The position numbers and the translations under genes are program-made. Positions 8,367-16,951 of a stretch of DNA of 64,000 bases are shown here, one piece after another. The notes beneath the pieces were generated by a model that saw only the letters and a program-made list of their open reading frames with translations, ran no database searches and was not told the DNA's origin. The DNA is from Bordetella genomosp. 2 (GTDB lineage: Bacteria; Pseudomonadota; Gammaproteobacteria; Burkholderiales; Burkholderiaceae_B): positions 62,001-126,000 of the forward strand of contig NZ_NEVT01000004.1 of NCBI RefSeq assembly GCF_002261345.1, read 5' to 3'. Each line of letters starts with the position of its first letter. Within the stretch, counting starts at the first letter, position 1.

Positions 8367-8870
8367 ATGGCACGATCGCAGACGAAGAAGCCCGTGGCCA
8401 GCATCGCCCCCACCGAACTGCTCGCATACCGTGTGCTGACCCTCAGCCAGTTGCTGAATCGCGGTATCGAAGTCATCCTGGATACGAACCTGGGGCTGTC
8501 GGTGCGACAGTGGCGCGTCTTGCTGTGCATCGCTCACGGCGGGGCGCAGTACGTGCAGGACATCGCCGATTTCTGCCGCTACGACAAGAGCCAGGTCAGC
8601 CGGGCCGTGGCCGAGCTGCTGGAAAAGAAGCTGGTCTACACCGCCCCCAGCCCCACCGACGGCCGCCGCATCCTGGTGGACATGACGGCGGCCGGCCGGC
8701 AAAAGTACGAGCAGGGCATGCCGCTGAGCCTGGCGCGCCAGCAGCGCCTGGCCAGCTGCCTGAGCGCCGGCGAGCTGGAGACTTTCGAAAAAGCCATGCA
8801 GACCCTCATCAAGCAGGCCGAAACGCTGCTGGAAGAGGCCTACGCGGAGAAGTCCGGCAAGGCGCGCTGA
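8367..8870 (+). CDS. MarR-family transcriptional regulator
   Basis: This 167-residue winged-helix protein has the MarR layout: a dimerisation helix, a helix-turn-helix (VQDIADFCRYDKSQVSRAVAELLEKKLVYTAPSP type arrangement), the DGRR wing and a long C-terminal helix. MarR proteins usually repress stress or catabolic genes until a small aromatic ligand binds. It follows xthA in the same direction, while the gamma-glutamyltransferase gene is convergent. Target and ligand are unknown. Confidence 0.88.
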   Translation: MARSQTKKPVASIAPTELLAYRVLTLSQLLNRGIEVILDTNLGLSVRQWRVLLCIAHGGAQYVQDIADFCRYDKSQVSRAVAELLEKKLVYTAPSPTDGRRILVDMTAAGRQKYEQGMPLSLARQQRLASCLSAGELETFEKAMQTLIKQAETLLEEAYAEKSGKAR

Positions 8871-8885
8871 CCTGGCACGCGGCGG

Positions 8886-10487
8886 CTACCAGCCGCCGGC
8901 GTGGCCGTCCTTGCGGTGGTCCGACGCCCCCAGGTAGCCATCGGCCAGCCGGGCAATCGCCTGCGCGCCGCCGAATTCATCCGAAAAGCGCGGCGCGACC
9001 GTCACCTGGTGGCCCTTGCTGCGCAATCCGGCGATCGCGGCTTCCGGGAAATTCCATTCCACCAGCACGGTGACGTTGTCCTCGAGAATGCGCCAGCGCG
9101 GCGCGTCCACCGCCGCCTGGGGATTCTGCCCATGAGCGATGCGCGTCGTGACCTGCACGTGGCCCTGGGCCTGCAGCGACCCGCCCATGACGCCGAAGCT
9201 CATCAACGGCTGGCCGCCGCGCATCAGGAAGCCGGGAATGATCGTGTGGAAAGGCCGCTTGCCGGGGCCGACCTGGTTCGGGTGGCCGGGAATCAAATTG
9301 AAGCCCCAGCCGCGATTGTGCAGGGCGATGCCGGTGTCCGGAACGACCAGCCCGGAGCCGAAACCCTTGAAATTCGACTGGATGAACGAGACCATCATGC
9401 CGCTGGCGTCGGCGGTGGTCAGATAGGTGGTGCCGCCCTTGAGCGGCAGGCCGGGACCGGGATACCGGGCCGCCCCGGCACCGATATCGCGCGCGCGCGC
9501 CGCCAGGTAGGCCTGATCCAGCAACTGCGGCGCAGTGACTTCCCGCATGTGGCGGCTATCGGCCACATAGCGCTGCAGGTCGGCCAGCGCCAGCCTCATG
9601 GCTTCGATCTGCGCATGGAAATAATCGACCGAATCCAGCGGCAGCCGATGGGCGTCGATCGCCTCGAGCATGCCCAGCGCCATCAAGGCGCCGATGCCCT
9701 GCCCGTTGGGCCCGATTTCGTGCAGCGAGATGTCCTGGTACGGCATCGAGATCGGCTCGACCCAGTCCACCTGGTGCGCGGCCAGGTCGGCTTGCGTCAA
9801 CGCCCCGCCCGTGGCTTGCGCATACGCCGCGATGCGCCCGGCCAGCGCGCCGTGGTAGAACGATTCGCCGTGGGTGCGGGCCAGCTCTTCCAGCGTGGCG
9901 GCCTGTCCCGGGCAGATGAAGCGCTGCCCCGGCGCGGGCGCCCTTCCGCCGGGCGCGAAGGCCTCGACAAAGCCCGGCGTGGCCTTGATGTCTTCGATCT
10001 GGGTCTGCCATTGCCGGCTCGCGATCGGGGTGACCAGGTAGCCGTCGCGCGCGTAGCGGATGGCGGCTTCGAACAGGTCGCCGAACGGCAGCTTGCCGAA
10101 CTTCCTGGACAAGGCCACCCAGCCCGAGACGGCGCCCGGTACGGTGACCGAGTCCCAGCCGCGGGCGGGCATGGCGCTGTACTTGGCAAAGTATTCCGGC
10201 GTCCAGGCCTGCGGCGCCCGGCCGGAGGCGTTCAGGCCGTGCAGGCGCGCGCCGTCCCAGACCATGGCGAAGACATCGCCGCCGATGCCGTTCATGCAGG
10301 GCGCCACCACGGTCAGCGTGATGCCGGCGGCGATGGCGGCATCGACGGCGTTGCCGCCGGCGGCCAGCGCGGCCAGCGCCGCTTGCGTGGCCAGGGGCTG
10401 CTCGGTGCAGGCCATGTTTTCGGCCAACGCCGGCATGCGTTGCGACGTGTAGGGAAAGGCCCAGTCAGAGCCGTCGAAAGCGGGCAT
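8886..10487 (-). CDS. Gamma-glutamyltransferase family protein
   Basis: This 533-residue protein matches gamma-glutamyltranspeptidase, an N-terminal nucleophile hydrolase that cleaves itself into two subunits. The motif before the nucleophile is GGTTYLTTAD, so Thr353 would be the processing residue. MACTEQPLATQAALAALAAGGNAVDAAIAAG and the C-terminal GVMGGSLQAQGH-type region are also typical. No Sec signal peptide is visible, so it may be cytoplasmic, as in several GGT-like amidohydrolases acting on acyl or glutamyl compounds. A Bug receptor gene lies 34 bases upstream in the same direction, which suggests uptake of the substrate. Confidence 0.88.
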   Translation of the reverse strand: MPAFDGSDWAFPYTSQRMPALAENMACTEQPLATQAALAALAAGGNAVDAAIAAGITLTVVAPCMNGIGGDVFAMVWDGARLHGLNASGRAPQAWTPEYFAKYSAMPARGWDSVTVPGAVSGWVALSRKFGKLPFGDLFEAAIRYARDGYLVTPIASRQWQTQIEDIKATPGFVEAFAPGGRAPAPGQRFICPGQAATLEELARTHGESFYHGALAGRIAAYAQATGGALTQADLAAHQVDWVEPISMPYQDISLHEIGPNGQGIGALMALGMLEAIDAHRLPLDSVDYFHAQIEAMRLALADLQRYVADSRHMREVTAPQLLDQAYLAARARDIGAGAARYPGPGLPLKGGTTYLTTADASGMMVSFIQSNFKGFGSGLVVPDTGIALHNRGWGFNLIPGHPNQVGPGKRPFHTIIPGFLMRGGQPLMSFGVMGGSLQAQGHVQVTTRIAHGQNPQAAVDAPRWRILEDNVTVLVEWNFPEAAIAGLRSKGHQVTVAPRFSDEFGGAQAIARLADGYLGASDHRKDGHAGGW

Positions 10488-10521
10488 GGCGGATTCCAGT
10501 CAGAGCGCCCGGGGCGCGGCT

Positions 10522-11517
10522 TCAGTGGGAGGAGGCGGCCAGCTTGCGGGCCAGGCCGGGCCACAGCGCGAATTCCTGCGCGATGACATCGCGGAACGCC
10601 GCGGGCGCGGTGAACTTCGCCACGATGCCGGTGTTTTCCAGGGTGGCGATCACTTCCGCGCTAGCGAGGGCTGCGCGCACCGCTTCGGTCAGCGCCTGGG
10701 TGTGCCCGGGCGGCGTGCCGGCCGGCACCAGCAGCACGAACGCGTTGTCGGCCTTCAGGTCATAGCCCAGTTCGGCCATGGTGGGCACGTCGGGCAATTG
10801 GGGCACGCGCCGGCTCGCCGCCGTCGCCAGCGCGACCAGCTTGCCGGACCGCACGTGCGGCAGCACCGATGACACGCTGTCGAACATCAGGCTGGTCTCG
10901 CCCCCGATGAGCCCCGGCAGGGCCTCGGCGCTGCCCTTGTAGGGCACGTGCGTGGCCGACACGCCGGCCGCGTCCAGGAACACCGCCGATTCGATATGCG
11001 ACAGCGAACCGGCGCCCTGCGAAGCGTAGTTGTAGTGGCCTGGCCGGCTTTTCAACAGGGCGAGCAAGCCCTCGATGTCCTTGACGCCCAGCGAAGCCGG
11101 CACCACCAGCACATGGGGCGCGTCGGCGATGCCCGCGACGATGTCGAAGCTGCGGTCGATGTCCGGCAGGTCCTTGTAGGTGACGGTGGCGATGGCGGTG
11201 CCGGCCACCGGCACCAGCCCGACGGTATAGCCGTCGGGCGCCGCGCCGGCCAGGCTGCGATAGCCGATGGTGGCCGCGGCGCCCGGCTTGTTCTCGACCA
11301 CGACCTGCTGCTTCAGGGTGTCGGCCATGTGGCGGGCAATGGCGCGCGCCGAAGTATCGCCGGCGCCGCCCGGCGGCGCGGGCACCACCAGGTGGATGGG
11401 CTTGGCCGGGAACCCGGCCTGCGCATGCGCGGGCACGAGGCCGGCGGACAGGCCCAGCCCCAGCAGGCATTGGAACAAACTGCGCACGATTGCGGCGCCG
11501 CCTGACTGCTTGATCAT
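10522..11517 (-). CDS. Bug/TctC-family periplasmic solute receptor
   Basis: This 331-residue receptor has an N-terminal signal peptide ending near AHA-QAGFPAKP, then the Bug hallmarks HLVVPAPPGGAGDTSAR, VVENKPGAAATIG and PDGYTV. The start follows AGGAG seven bases upstream. It heads a minus-strand pair with the gamma-glutamyltransferase-like gene, so it may bind a glutamyl or acyl-amide compound. No TctAB membrane partners are encoded nearby, as is common for orphan Bug proteins. Confidence 0.9.
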   Translation of the reverse strand: MIKQSGGAAIVRSLFQCLLGLGLSAGLVPAHAQAGFPAKPIHLVVPAPPGGAGDTSARAIARHMADTLKQQVVVENKPGAAATIGYRSLAGAAPDGYTVGLVPVAGTAIATVTYKDLPDIDRSFDIVAGIADAPHVLVVPASLGVKDIEGLLALLKSRPGHYNYASQGAGSLSHIESAVFLDAAGVSATHVPYKGSAEALPGLIGGETSLMFDSVSSVLPHVRSGKLVALATAASRRVPQLPDVPTMAELGYDLKADNAFVLLVPAGTPPGHTQALTEAVRAALASAEVIATLENTGIVAKFTAPAAFRDVIAQEFALWPGLARKLAASSH

Positions 11518-11666
11518 CGGTTCGCTCCTGGCGTCGGGACGGCGGGCGCGGAGTCGCGCCGATTCTCTCGTATGCCCCTCTGGCGCGCATCATATCGGCC
11601 ATGTAGTTGCTACGTCAACAATATTTCACGGACATGACCGCACCGGCGCACAGCCGGCAGGCGGCT

Positions 11667-11695
11667 TTCACACGCGAGAAAAAATAAGGTATAGT
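11667..11695 (+). promoter_or_regulatory. Sigma-70 promoter of tRNA-Ala
   Basis: TTCACA (11667-11672) and TATAGT (11690-11695) are separated by exactly 17 bases in an A-rich spacer. The -10 box ends 18 bases before the mature tRNA 5' end, leaving a short leader for RNase P processing. Confidence 0.75.
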
Positions 11696-11713
11696 TGCGG
11701 TCTTGCTTGATTT

Positions 11714-11789
<76 letters not shown>

Positions 11790-11809
11790 AAAACAGGCAA
11801 CACAAGAAG

Positions 11810-11840
11810 CCCGCCAAGTCGTTGACGCAGCGGGTTTTTT
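11810..11840 (+). terminator. Terminator downstream of tRNA-Ala
   Basis: CCCGC (11810-11814) pairs with GCGGG (11830-11834) and is followed by six T. The stem is short, but its position 20 bases after the tRNA 3' end fits a transcription stop. Confidence 0.5.
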
Positions 11841-11902
11841 GTTGGCCGGCGGAAACGCGGGCCCCGGCCCCAGGGCCATGTGTCCCAGCGCGGGCGCCGC
11901 CG

Positions 11903-12658
11903 CTAGCGGTAATACACGCAGATGCGCTGCCCGTCGATCTCGTGCACGGTGATCGGCAGCGCGTAAAGATCCGTCAGCGCCTCGGTGGTAAGAATGGCGG
12001 GCGGCCCTTGCAGCGCCACCCTGCCCTGGCGCATGGCAATGATGCGGTCGGCATAGGCCAGCGCGAAATTGATGTCGTGCAGCACCACCACCACGGTCTT
12101 GCCCAGTTCGTCGGCGGCGCGGCGCAGGATGCGCATCATGGCCACGGCGTGCTTCATGTCCAGGCTGTTCAGCGGTTCGTCCAGCAGCACATAGCGCGTG
12201 TCCTGGCACAGCACCATGGCGACGAAGGCGCGCTGGCGCTGGCCACCGGACATCTCGTCGAGGTAGCGGTCGGCCAGCGGCTCCAGCTCCAGGTAGGCGA
12301 TGGCGCGCTCGATGTGGGCCCGGTCCTGCACGGTCAAGCGCCCGCCGCTGTGCGGGAACCTGCCGAAGGCGACCAGGTCGCGCACCGTCAGGCGCAGCGG
12401 CAGGTGGTTGTCCTGGCGCAGGATGGCCAGCCGCCGCGCCAGTTCCTTGCTGTCGGCATGGGCCACGTCCAGGCCGTCGACCAGCACGTGCCCGGCGGAC
12501 ATCGGCAACAGCCGGCTGATCATCGACAACAGGGTCGACTTGCCGGCGCCGTTGGGCCCGATGATCGCGGTGACGCCGCCCTCGGGCAGCGCCAGGCTGA
12601 CGCCGTCGACCACGGCGGTGTCGCCGTAGCGCTTGCTGACGGATTGCACTTCGATCAT
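11903..12658 (-). CDS. Iron-siderophore ABC transporter ATPase
   Basis: This 251-residue FepC/FecE-type ATPase powers siderophore uptake through the inner membrane. Walker A is GPNGAGKST, the signature is EMSGGQRQRAFVAMVL, Walker B is YVLLDEPLNSLD and the H-loop is VLHDINFALAYADR. Its ATG overlaps the stop of the upstream permease gene by four bases, so the two are translationally coupled. It closes a receptor-permease-permease-ATPase operon. Similarity in order and sequence style to petrobactin/enterobactin-type systems (YclNOPQ, CeuBCDE) is apparent, but the siderophore cannot be named. Confidence 0.92.
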   Translation of the reverse strand: MIEVQSVSKRYGDTAVVDGVSLALPEGGVTAIIGPNGAGKSTLLSMISRLLPMSAGHVLVDGLDVAHADSKELARRLAILRQDNHLPLRLTVRDLVAFGRFPHSGGRLTVQDRAHIERAIAYLELEPLADRYLDEMSGGQRQRAFVAMVLCQDTRYVLLDEPLNSLDMKHAVAMMRILRRAADELGKTVVVVLHDINFALAYADRIIAMRQGRVALQGPPAILTTEALTDLYALPITVHEIDGQRICVYYR

Positions 12659-13614
12659 GGGCGCCCTCCCTTGCGCAGGATCAGGATGAGAAACAGCAGG
12701 CCGCCGACGAACTCGATGATGACGCTCACGGTCGTGTTCAGGCCCAGCACGCGCTCCAGCAGTGTCTGGCCGCCCACCACGAAGATGACGCTCCACAGGA
12801 CCGCCGCGGGCACCGTCTGGGCGTGGCGGTCGCTGGCCATGGTGCGGTAGGCCAGGTTGGCGACCAGCAGCCCCAGGAATGTCACCGGCCCGACCAGCGC
12901 GGTCGAGACGGCCACCAGCACGGCGATGCCGGCCAGCGTGCCCAGCAAGGTGCGCCGGTAGTCGACGCCCAGGTTGACGGCCATGTCGCGCCCCAGCGCC
13001 ACCACGTCGTAGCGGCGCCGCATGCGCCAGAACGCCAGCGACACCGCCAGGGCGGCCGCCGCCGCGTAGGGCAGCAGGCCGGTGCGCACGCTGTTGAAAC
13101 TGGCGAACATGCGATCCTGCAGCACCAGGAACTCGTTGGGGTCGATGAGCCGCACGGCGAAGCTCGACAGGCTGCGGAACAGCAGGCCGAACACGATGCC
13201 CACCAGCATCATCAAGTGCAGGCTGCGCGCCGCGCCGGTGAACAGCCAGCGGAACAGCAGGCAGGCAAAGGCGGTCATGGCGCCGACCTCCAGCAGGAAC
13301 TGCCAGAGCGGTTCCTGCGTGTTCATGGCCGACAGCCCGAAGCCGAACACGATGCATGCCTGGATCAGCAGGTACAGCGCATCGAAGCCCATGATGGCCG
13401 GGGTGAGGATGCGGTTGTGGGTGATGGTCTGGAACAGTACCGACGAGACCGCCACGCAATAGGACACCAGCGCCATGGCCAGCAGCTTGCCGCCGCGGAA
13501 CGGGATGACGAAATCCCACTGGCCGCGCGCGCCGATGGTCAGGTAGGCGGCGCAGCAGGCGGCCGCCAGCGCCGCCAGCAGGCCCAGGCGGACGCGTCCC
13601 GGCACGGCGCTCAT
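12655..13614 (-). CDS. Iron-siderophore ABC transporter permease (FecCD family)
   Basis: This 319-residue integral membrane protein has about nine to ten hydrophobic helices. The FecCD motif GPVTFLGLLVANLAYR and the YDVVALGRDMAVNLGV region before it are the parts that contact the ATPase. The ATG at 13614 lies one base after the stop of the preceding permease; a TTG three codons earlier would overlap it. It forms a heterodimeric channel with the neighbouring permease. Confidence 0.9.
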   Translation of the reverse strand: MSAVPGRVRLGLLAALAAACCAAYLTIGARGQWDFVIPFRGGKLLAMALVSYCVAVSSVLFQTITHNRILTPAIMGFDALYLLIQACIVFGFGLSAMNTQEPLWQFLLEVGAMTAFACLLFRWLFTGAARSLHLMMLVGIVFGLLFRSLSSFAVRLIDPNEFLVLQDRMFASFNSVRTGLLPYAAAAALAVSLAFWRMRRRYDVVALGRDMAVNLGVDYRRTLLGTLAGIAVLVAVSTALVGPVTFLGLLVANLAYRTMASDRHAQTVPAAVLWSVIFVVGGQTLLERVLGLNTTVSVIIEFVGGLLFLILILRKGGRP

Positions 13615-13615
13615 G

Positions 13616-14620
13616 TCAGCCAAGGCGCCCCCTCCGGCTGAGCAGCAGCCACAGGAACAGGACGCTGCCGACCACGCCCACCACGGTGCCGATCGGCACT
13701 TCGTAGGGATAGAGCACCAGGCGGCCGAGGATGTCGCAGGCCAGCACGAAGATGCCGCCCAGCACCGCCACCCAGGGGATGGCGCGACGCATGTTGTCGC
13801 CCATGACCAGGCTGACCGCGTTGGGCACGATCAGCCCCAGGAAGGGGATGCTGCCGGCCGTGACCACGACCACGGCGGCAATGGCCGAGACGATGAGCAG
13901 CCCGGCGAAAGTCAGGCGCGCATAGTTCAGGCCCAGGTTGGAGGCGAACTCGCGTCCCATGCCCGCCACCGTGTAGCGGTCGGCGGCCAGGTAGGCGACG
14001 CAGGTCAGCGCCAGGCCGATCCACAGCAATTCGTAGCGCCCGCGCAGCACGCCGGAGAAGTCGCCCATGGTCCAGGCGTGCAGCGATTGCAGCAGGTCGT
14101 AGTGGAATGCCACGTAGGTGGTGGCGGCCTGGATGACGCCGCCCAGGATCAGGCCGACCAGCGGCACGATGAACGGGGTGCGCAGGGGCACGCGCCGCAG
14201 CAGCGCCAGGAAGAGCAGGCTGCCGGCCAGCGCGAAGCCGGTGGCGGCCAGCATCTTGGCGATGACCGGCGCGCCCGGCGCCAGCAGCGTCACGACCAGG
14301 ATGCCGAACGTCGCCGATTCGATGGTGCCGGCGGTGGAGGGCTCGACATAGCGGTTGCGCACCAGCATCTGCATCAGCAGGCCCGCCACGGCCAGCGCCA
14401 GGCCGGCCAGCAGCAGCGCCAGGGTGCGGGGCACGCGGCTGACCATGAGCAGTTGCCAGCTGCGCGCCGCGTCGGGCCCGCCCAGCAAGGCGGCATAGGA
14501 GAATTCCCCGGCCCCCAGCCCTATGCTGACCAGACACAGCGCCACCAGCACCAGCAAGGCGGCGGCCAGGCCCCAATAGGCCCGGCCGCCGCCCGGCGTC
14601 GCGGCACGACGGTATGGCAT
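13616..14620 (-). CDS. Iron-siderophore ABC transporter permease (FecCD family)
   Basis: This 334-residue permease is the first of two in the operon. The N-terminal hydrophilic stretch with RR is followed by multiple transmembrane helices. The family motifs LSIGLGAGEFSYAALLGG-like near the first helix and SIPFLGLIVPNAVSLVMG near the ATPase-contact loop are present. It starts 21 bases after the receptor gene and is spaced one base from the next permease. Confidence 0.9.
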   Translation of the reverse strand: MPYRRAATPGGGRAYWGLAAALLVLVALCLVSIGLGAGEFSYAALLGGPDAARSWQLLMVSRVPRTLALLLAGLALAVAGLLMQMLVRNRYVEPSTAGTIESATFGILVVTLLAPGAPVIAKMLAATGFALAGSLLFLALLRRVPLRTPFIVPLVGLILGGVIQAATTYVAFHYDLLQSLHAWTMGDFSGVLRGRYELLWIGLALTCVAYLAADRYTVAGMGREFASNLGLNYARLTFAGLLIVSAIAAVVVVTAGSIPFLGLIVPNAVSLVMGDNMRRAIPWVAVLGGIFVLACDILGRLVLYPYEVPIGTVVGVVGSVLFLWLLLSRRGRLG

Positions 14621-14641
14621 GAACGCCCCGCGATCCGGCGC

Positions 14642-15577
14642 TTACTTGGCGCGGTCCAGCGCGGCGGCGACTTCGTCGACGCTCTGCTGCAGCGCGGTCA
14701 GCCCGGCGGCGCCGAGGGTGTACCAGTTGAAGGCGTCCAGGTAGACCACTTGCCCCTGCTTCCAGGCCTTGGTCTGGCGCACCAGTTCGTTGTCCAGCAG
14801 CTTGCGCGCCGAGGTGCCCTCGCGGCCGATGGCGGCGTCGCGGTCGATCACGAACAGCCAGTCGGGGTTGGTCTGGGCAATGAATTCGAAGGACACTGCC
14901 TGGCCATGGTTGGATTGGGCCAGGTCGGTGACGGAGGGCTTGACGCCGAAGGCGTCGTGGATGACGCCGAAGCGCGAGCCGGGACCGTAGGCGCTCATCT
15001 TGCCGCCGGTGGTCAGGATGATGAGACCGTTGCCGGCCTGGCCCGCCCGCTCGCGCAAGGCGGCGATGGACGACTCCAGGGCGGCGATCTTCTGCCGCGC
15101 GATGTCCTGCTTCTGGTAGATGGCGGCCAGCGTTTCGGTGTTGCGCGCCACGCTGCCGACGAGATCCTTGGGGTCGACGGTCAGGTCGACCGTGGTCGCC
15201 AGGCGGGCCAGCTCGCCATACTTGGGCGCGGAACGGCCGGCGACGAAAATCAGTTGCGGCGCGAGGCGGTGGATGGCCTCGTAGTCGGGCTCGAACATCG
15301 AGCCCACTTTGGCATAGCGCTTGTCGGCGTACTGGGCCAGCTGGGGCGGCCACTTGGTGGCCTGGGGCACGCCGGCCACGTCGACGCCCAGGGTGTGCAG
15401 CGTGTCCAGGACGGCCAGGTCCATCACGACGGTCTTGGCGGGTTGCTGGGGCACGGATTTTTCGCCGTGGCTGTCCTTGATGGTGATCGTGCCCTGTGCG
15501 CCGGCCAGCGCGGGCAGCAGCCCCGCCAGCAGCGCCGCGCCGGCCAACCAGCGGCGCACTCCTGCTTGTTTGTACAT
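14642..15577 (-). CDS. Siderophore-binding periplasmic protein
   Basis: This 311-residue substrate-binding protein of the FatB/CeuE/YclQ type delivers a ferric siderophore to the permease. It has a signal peptide (GAALLAGLLPALAGAQG), the TVVMDLAVLDTLHTLGV segment that follows the first strand, the EPDYEAIHRLAPQLIFV motif and a long linking helix near residue 160-185. It is the first gene of the operon. A Fur-box-like site lies about 47 bases upstream, so expression is probably iron-repressed. Confidence 0.9.
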   Translation of the reverse strand: MYKQAGVRRWLAGAALLAGLLPALAGAQGTITIKDSHGEKSVPQQPAKTVVMDLAVLDTLHTLGVDVAGVPQATKWPPQLAQYADKRYAKVGSMFEPDYEAIHRLAPQLIFVAGRSAPKYGELARLATTVDLTVDPKDLVGSVARNTETLAAIYQKQDIARQKIAALESSIAALRERAGQAGNGLIILTTGGKMSAYGPGSRFGVIHDAFGVKPSVTDLAQSNHGQAVSFEFIAQTNPDWLFVIDRDAAIGREGTSARKLLDNELVRQTKAWKQGQVVYLDAFNWYTLGAAGLTALQQSVDEVAAALDRAK

Positions 15578-15623
15578 ATCGAATCCCTGCTTGCGCGCGG
15601 GCCACGCCGCGCCACTTACTACA

Positions 15624-15642
15624 AATAAGAATTATTCCTATC
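15624..15642 (-). promoter_or_regulatory. Fur-box-like operator
   Basis: Read on the minus strand, GATAGGAATAATTCTTATT matches 13 of 19 positions of the GATAATGATAATCATTATC consensus. It lies in the AT-rich gap ahead of the siderophore importer operon, where iron-dependent repression by Fur would be expected. Confidence 0.6.
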
Positions 15643-15776
15643 TTAACATTGCCCTTGCCCTCGTCGCAGGCGGGCATGGCCCCTAACCGTTTCAGCGCGT
15701 TTCATCGGAAGGCATGTCCCTTGCTGCGCCCCGGCCATTGCGGCGGCATGACGCCGCGCCTTCGCCAGGAGTTTCC

Positions 15777-16385
15777 ATGCCACTTACCGCCCTCGGCATC
15801 AATTGCACCTTGAAGCCCTCGCCGGCCGCCTCGTCGTGCGAGAAACTGCTCGGCCAGGTGGCCGAGGAACTCCGCCGCCTGGGCGTCACGTGCGACCTGG
15901 TGCGGGCGGTGGACCACGCCATCGCCCCGGGCGTGACTTCGGACGAAGGCCCCGGCGACGAATGGCCGGCGCTGCGGCGGCGCGTGCTGGCCGCCGATAT
16001 CCTGATCCTCGGCACGCCGATCTGGCTGGGCCATCCCTCCAGCGTCTGCCAGCGCGTGCTGGAACGCATGGACGCTTTCCTGGGCGAACTCGATGACGGC
16101 GGCCGCATGGCCCCCTACGGACGGGTGGCGGGCGTCGCGGTAGTGGGCAACGAGGACGGCGCCCATCATGTCAGCGCGGAGTTGTTCCAGGCGCTCAACG
16201 ACGTCGGCTTCACGCTGCCGGCGAGCGCGGTGACCTATTGGGTCGGCGAGGCCATGCACAAGACCGACTTCCAGGACTTGCCCGCCACGCCCAAGAAAAC
16301 CGCCCAGGCCACGCGCGAACTGGCGTTGAACTGCGTGCACCTGGCGAGGTTGCTGCAGGCGTCGCCATATCCGCCGCGGGAGTGA
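15777..16385 (+). CDS. Flavodoxin-fold / NADPH-dependent FMN reductase family protein
   Basis: This 202-residue protein has the flavodoxin-like order: MPLTALGINCTLKPSPAASS with a serine-rich loop after strand 1 that could bind the FMN phosphate, ADILILGTPIWLGHPSSV, then VAGVAVVGNEDGAHH. The start at 15777 has AGGAG six bases upstream and begins the first strand directly. It lies next to, but divergent from, the siderophore importer. A role as reductase of ferric chelates is attractive, but is inference from position. A quinone or NAD(P)H:FMN reductase is equally possible. Confidence 0.8.
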   Translation: MPLTALGINCTLKPSPAASSCEKLLGQVAEELRRLGVTCDLVRAVDHAIAPGVTSDEGPGDEWPALRRRVLAADILILGTPIWLGHPSSVCQRVLERMDAFLGELDDGGRMAPYGRVAGVAVVGNEDGAHHVSAELFQALNDVGFTLPASAVTYWVGEAMHKTDFQDLPATPKKTAQATRELALNCVHLARLLQASPYPPRE

Positions 16386-16434
16386 TGGGAGGGAAGTGCT
16401 CGGGGCGTTGGGGGGGTAATTGAGTTCTTGAGGC
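16386..16434. other. Flank of composite repeat, no gene
   Basis: This short stretch separates the flavodoxin-fold gene from the 31-bp inverted repeat. The segment TTCTTGAGGCGC directly before the repeat is similar (as its complement) to the segment following the second copy at 62804 onward, so the element probably extends a little beyond the hairpin arms. Confidence 0.5.
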
Positions 16435-16564
16435 GCCCGGGCGTGCCGGTGGGGCCTGGGCGGCCACGTCGCTCGGCTCGGGCGCGCCACCAGGCGCCCT
16501 CGGCCCCCTGCGGGGGCTGCCCTCGCTCCAACTGGCCGCCCAGGCCCCACCGGCACGCCCGGGC
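16435..16564 (-). repeat. Composite hairpin repeat, copy 1
   Basis: Perfect 31-bp inverted arms (16435-16465 and 16534-16564) enclose a 68-nt core. The core, read on the minus strand, differs at one position only from the core of the copy at 62674-62803. Inside the core GCCCCC/GGGGGC and GGGCGC/GCGCCC form further small hairpins. The arms differ from copy 2 at four positions, each changed in both arms so that pairing is kept. It lies between two convergent-free coding regions in an intergenic gap of about 566 bases. Confidence 0.85.
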
Positions 16565-16613
16565 TCGCAGGATCTCGGGTAGGTCGCCTTCGGATACCTT
16601 GTGCTGAGCTGAC

Positions 16614-16807
16614 AGGTGTCAGACACCCCTGGCGCACGGTCGTGCTTGAAGAAACGATGTGCATGGGGTGTCTGACACCTATGTGGCATGCACGTGAGGT
16701 TGCCGCAGGTGTCAGACCCCCCTGCCGAGATGGCGCGGGTAGGCGGGACTGTTGCAAGGGGTGTCTGACACCTACCTACAACTGTCGCATTGGGGTGTCT
16801 GACACCT
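16614..16807. repeat. Five GGTGTCTGACACC palindromic units
   Basis: Units lie at 16614-16630, 16665-16680, 16707-16723, 16757-16773 and 16792-16807. The fullest form is AGGTGTCAGACACCCCT or its complement; each has a near-palindromic core with one central base. The third unit is degenerate (GACCCCCC). Orientation varies along the array and spacers are 18-34 bases with unrelated sequence. A sixth unit is at 62626. The layout resembles REP/BIME arrays more than CRISPR. Confidence 0.85.
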
Positions 16808-16915
16808 ACCGCCGTTCCCCAATGATTCCAGCCCAGCCCCGCCCAGGACGCCCCAGGAACCCCTGCGCCTGCCCCCATGAACACAAGCCTCCACCTCTTG
16901 ACGCCCGCTTTAATC

Positions 16916-16932
16916 TAGATATTATTTATCCT
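16916..16932. promoter_or_regulatory. Operator-like motif upstream of Rrf2 gene
   Basis: TAGAT-N7-ATCCT lies 20 bases before the Rrf2-type start codon. The same layout, TGGAT-N7-ATCCA, recurs over the start of the adjacent MFS gene, with matching ATCT before the left half in both. This is the pattern expected for a shared autoregulatory operator. Confidence 0.5.
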
Positions 16933-16951
16933 GATTAAGAGGACCAAACCA

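Noticed and set aside
16435-16564. Protein-coding reading of the composite repeat
   Set aside because: Open frames with similar Arg/Pro/Ala-rich translation exist in both copies, but they arise from the conserved core and lack ribosome sites; compensatory arm changes fit structure, not protein.
16614-16807. Possible small CRISPR array
   Set aside because: Units are only 13-17 bases, change orientation, have 18-34-base spacers of unequal length and no cas genes are near.
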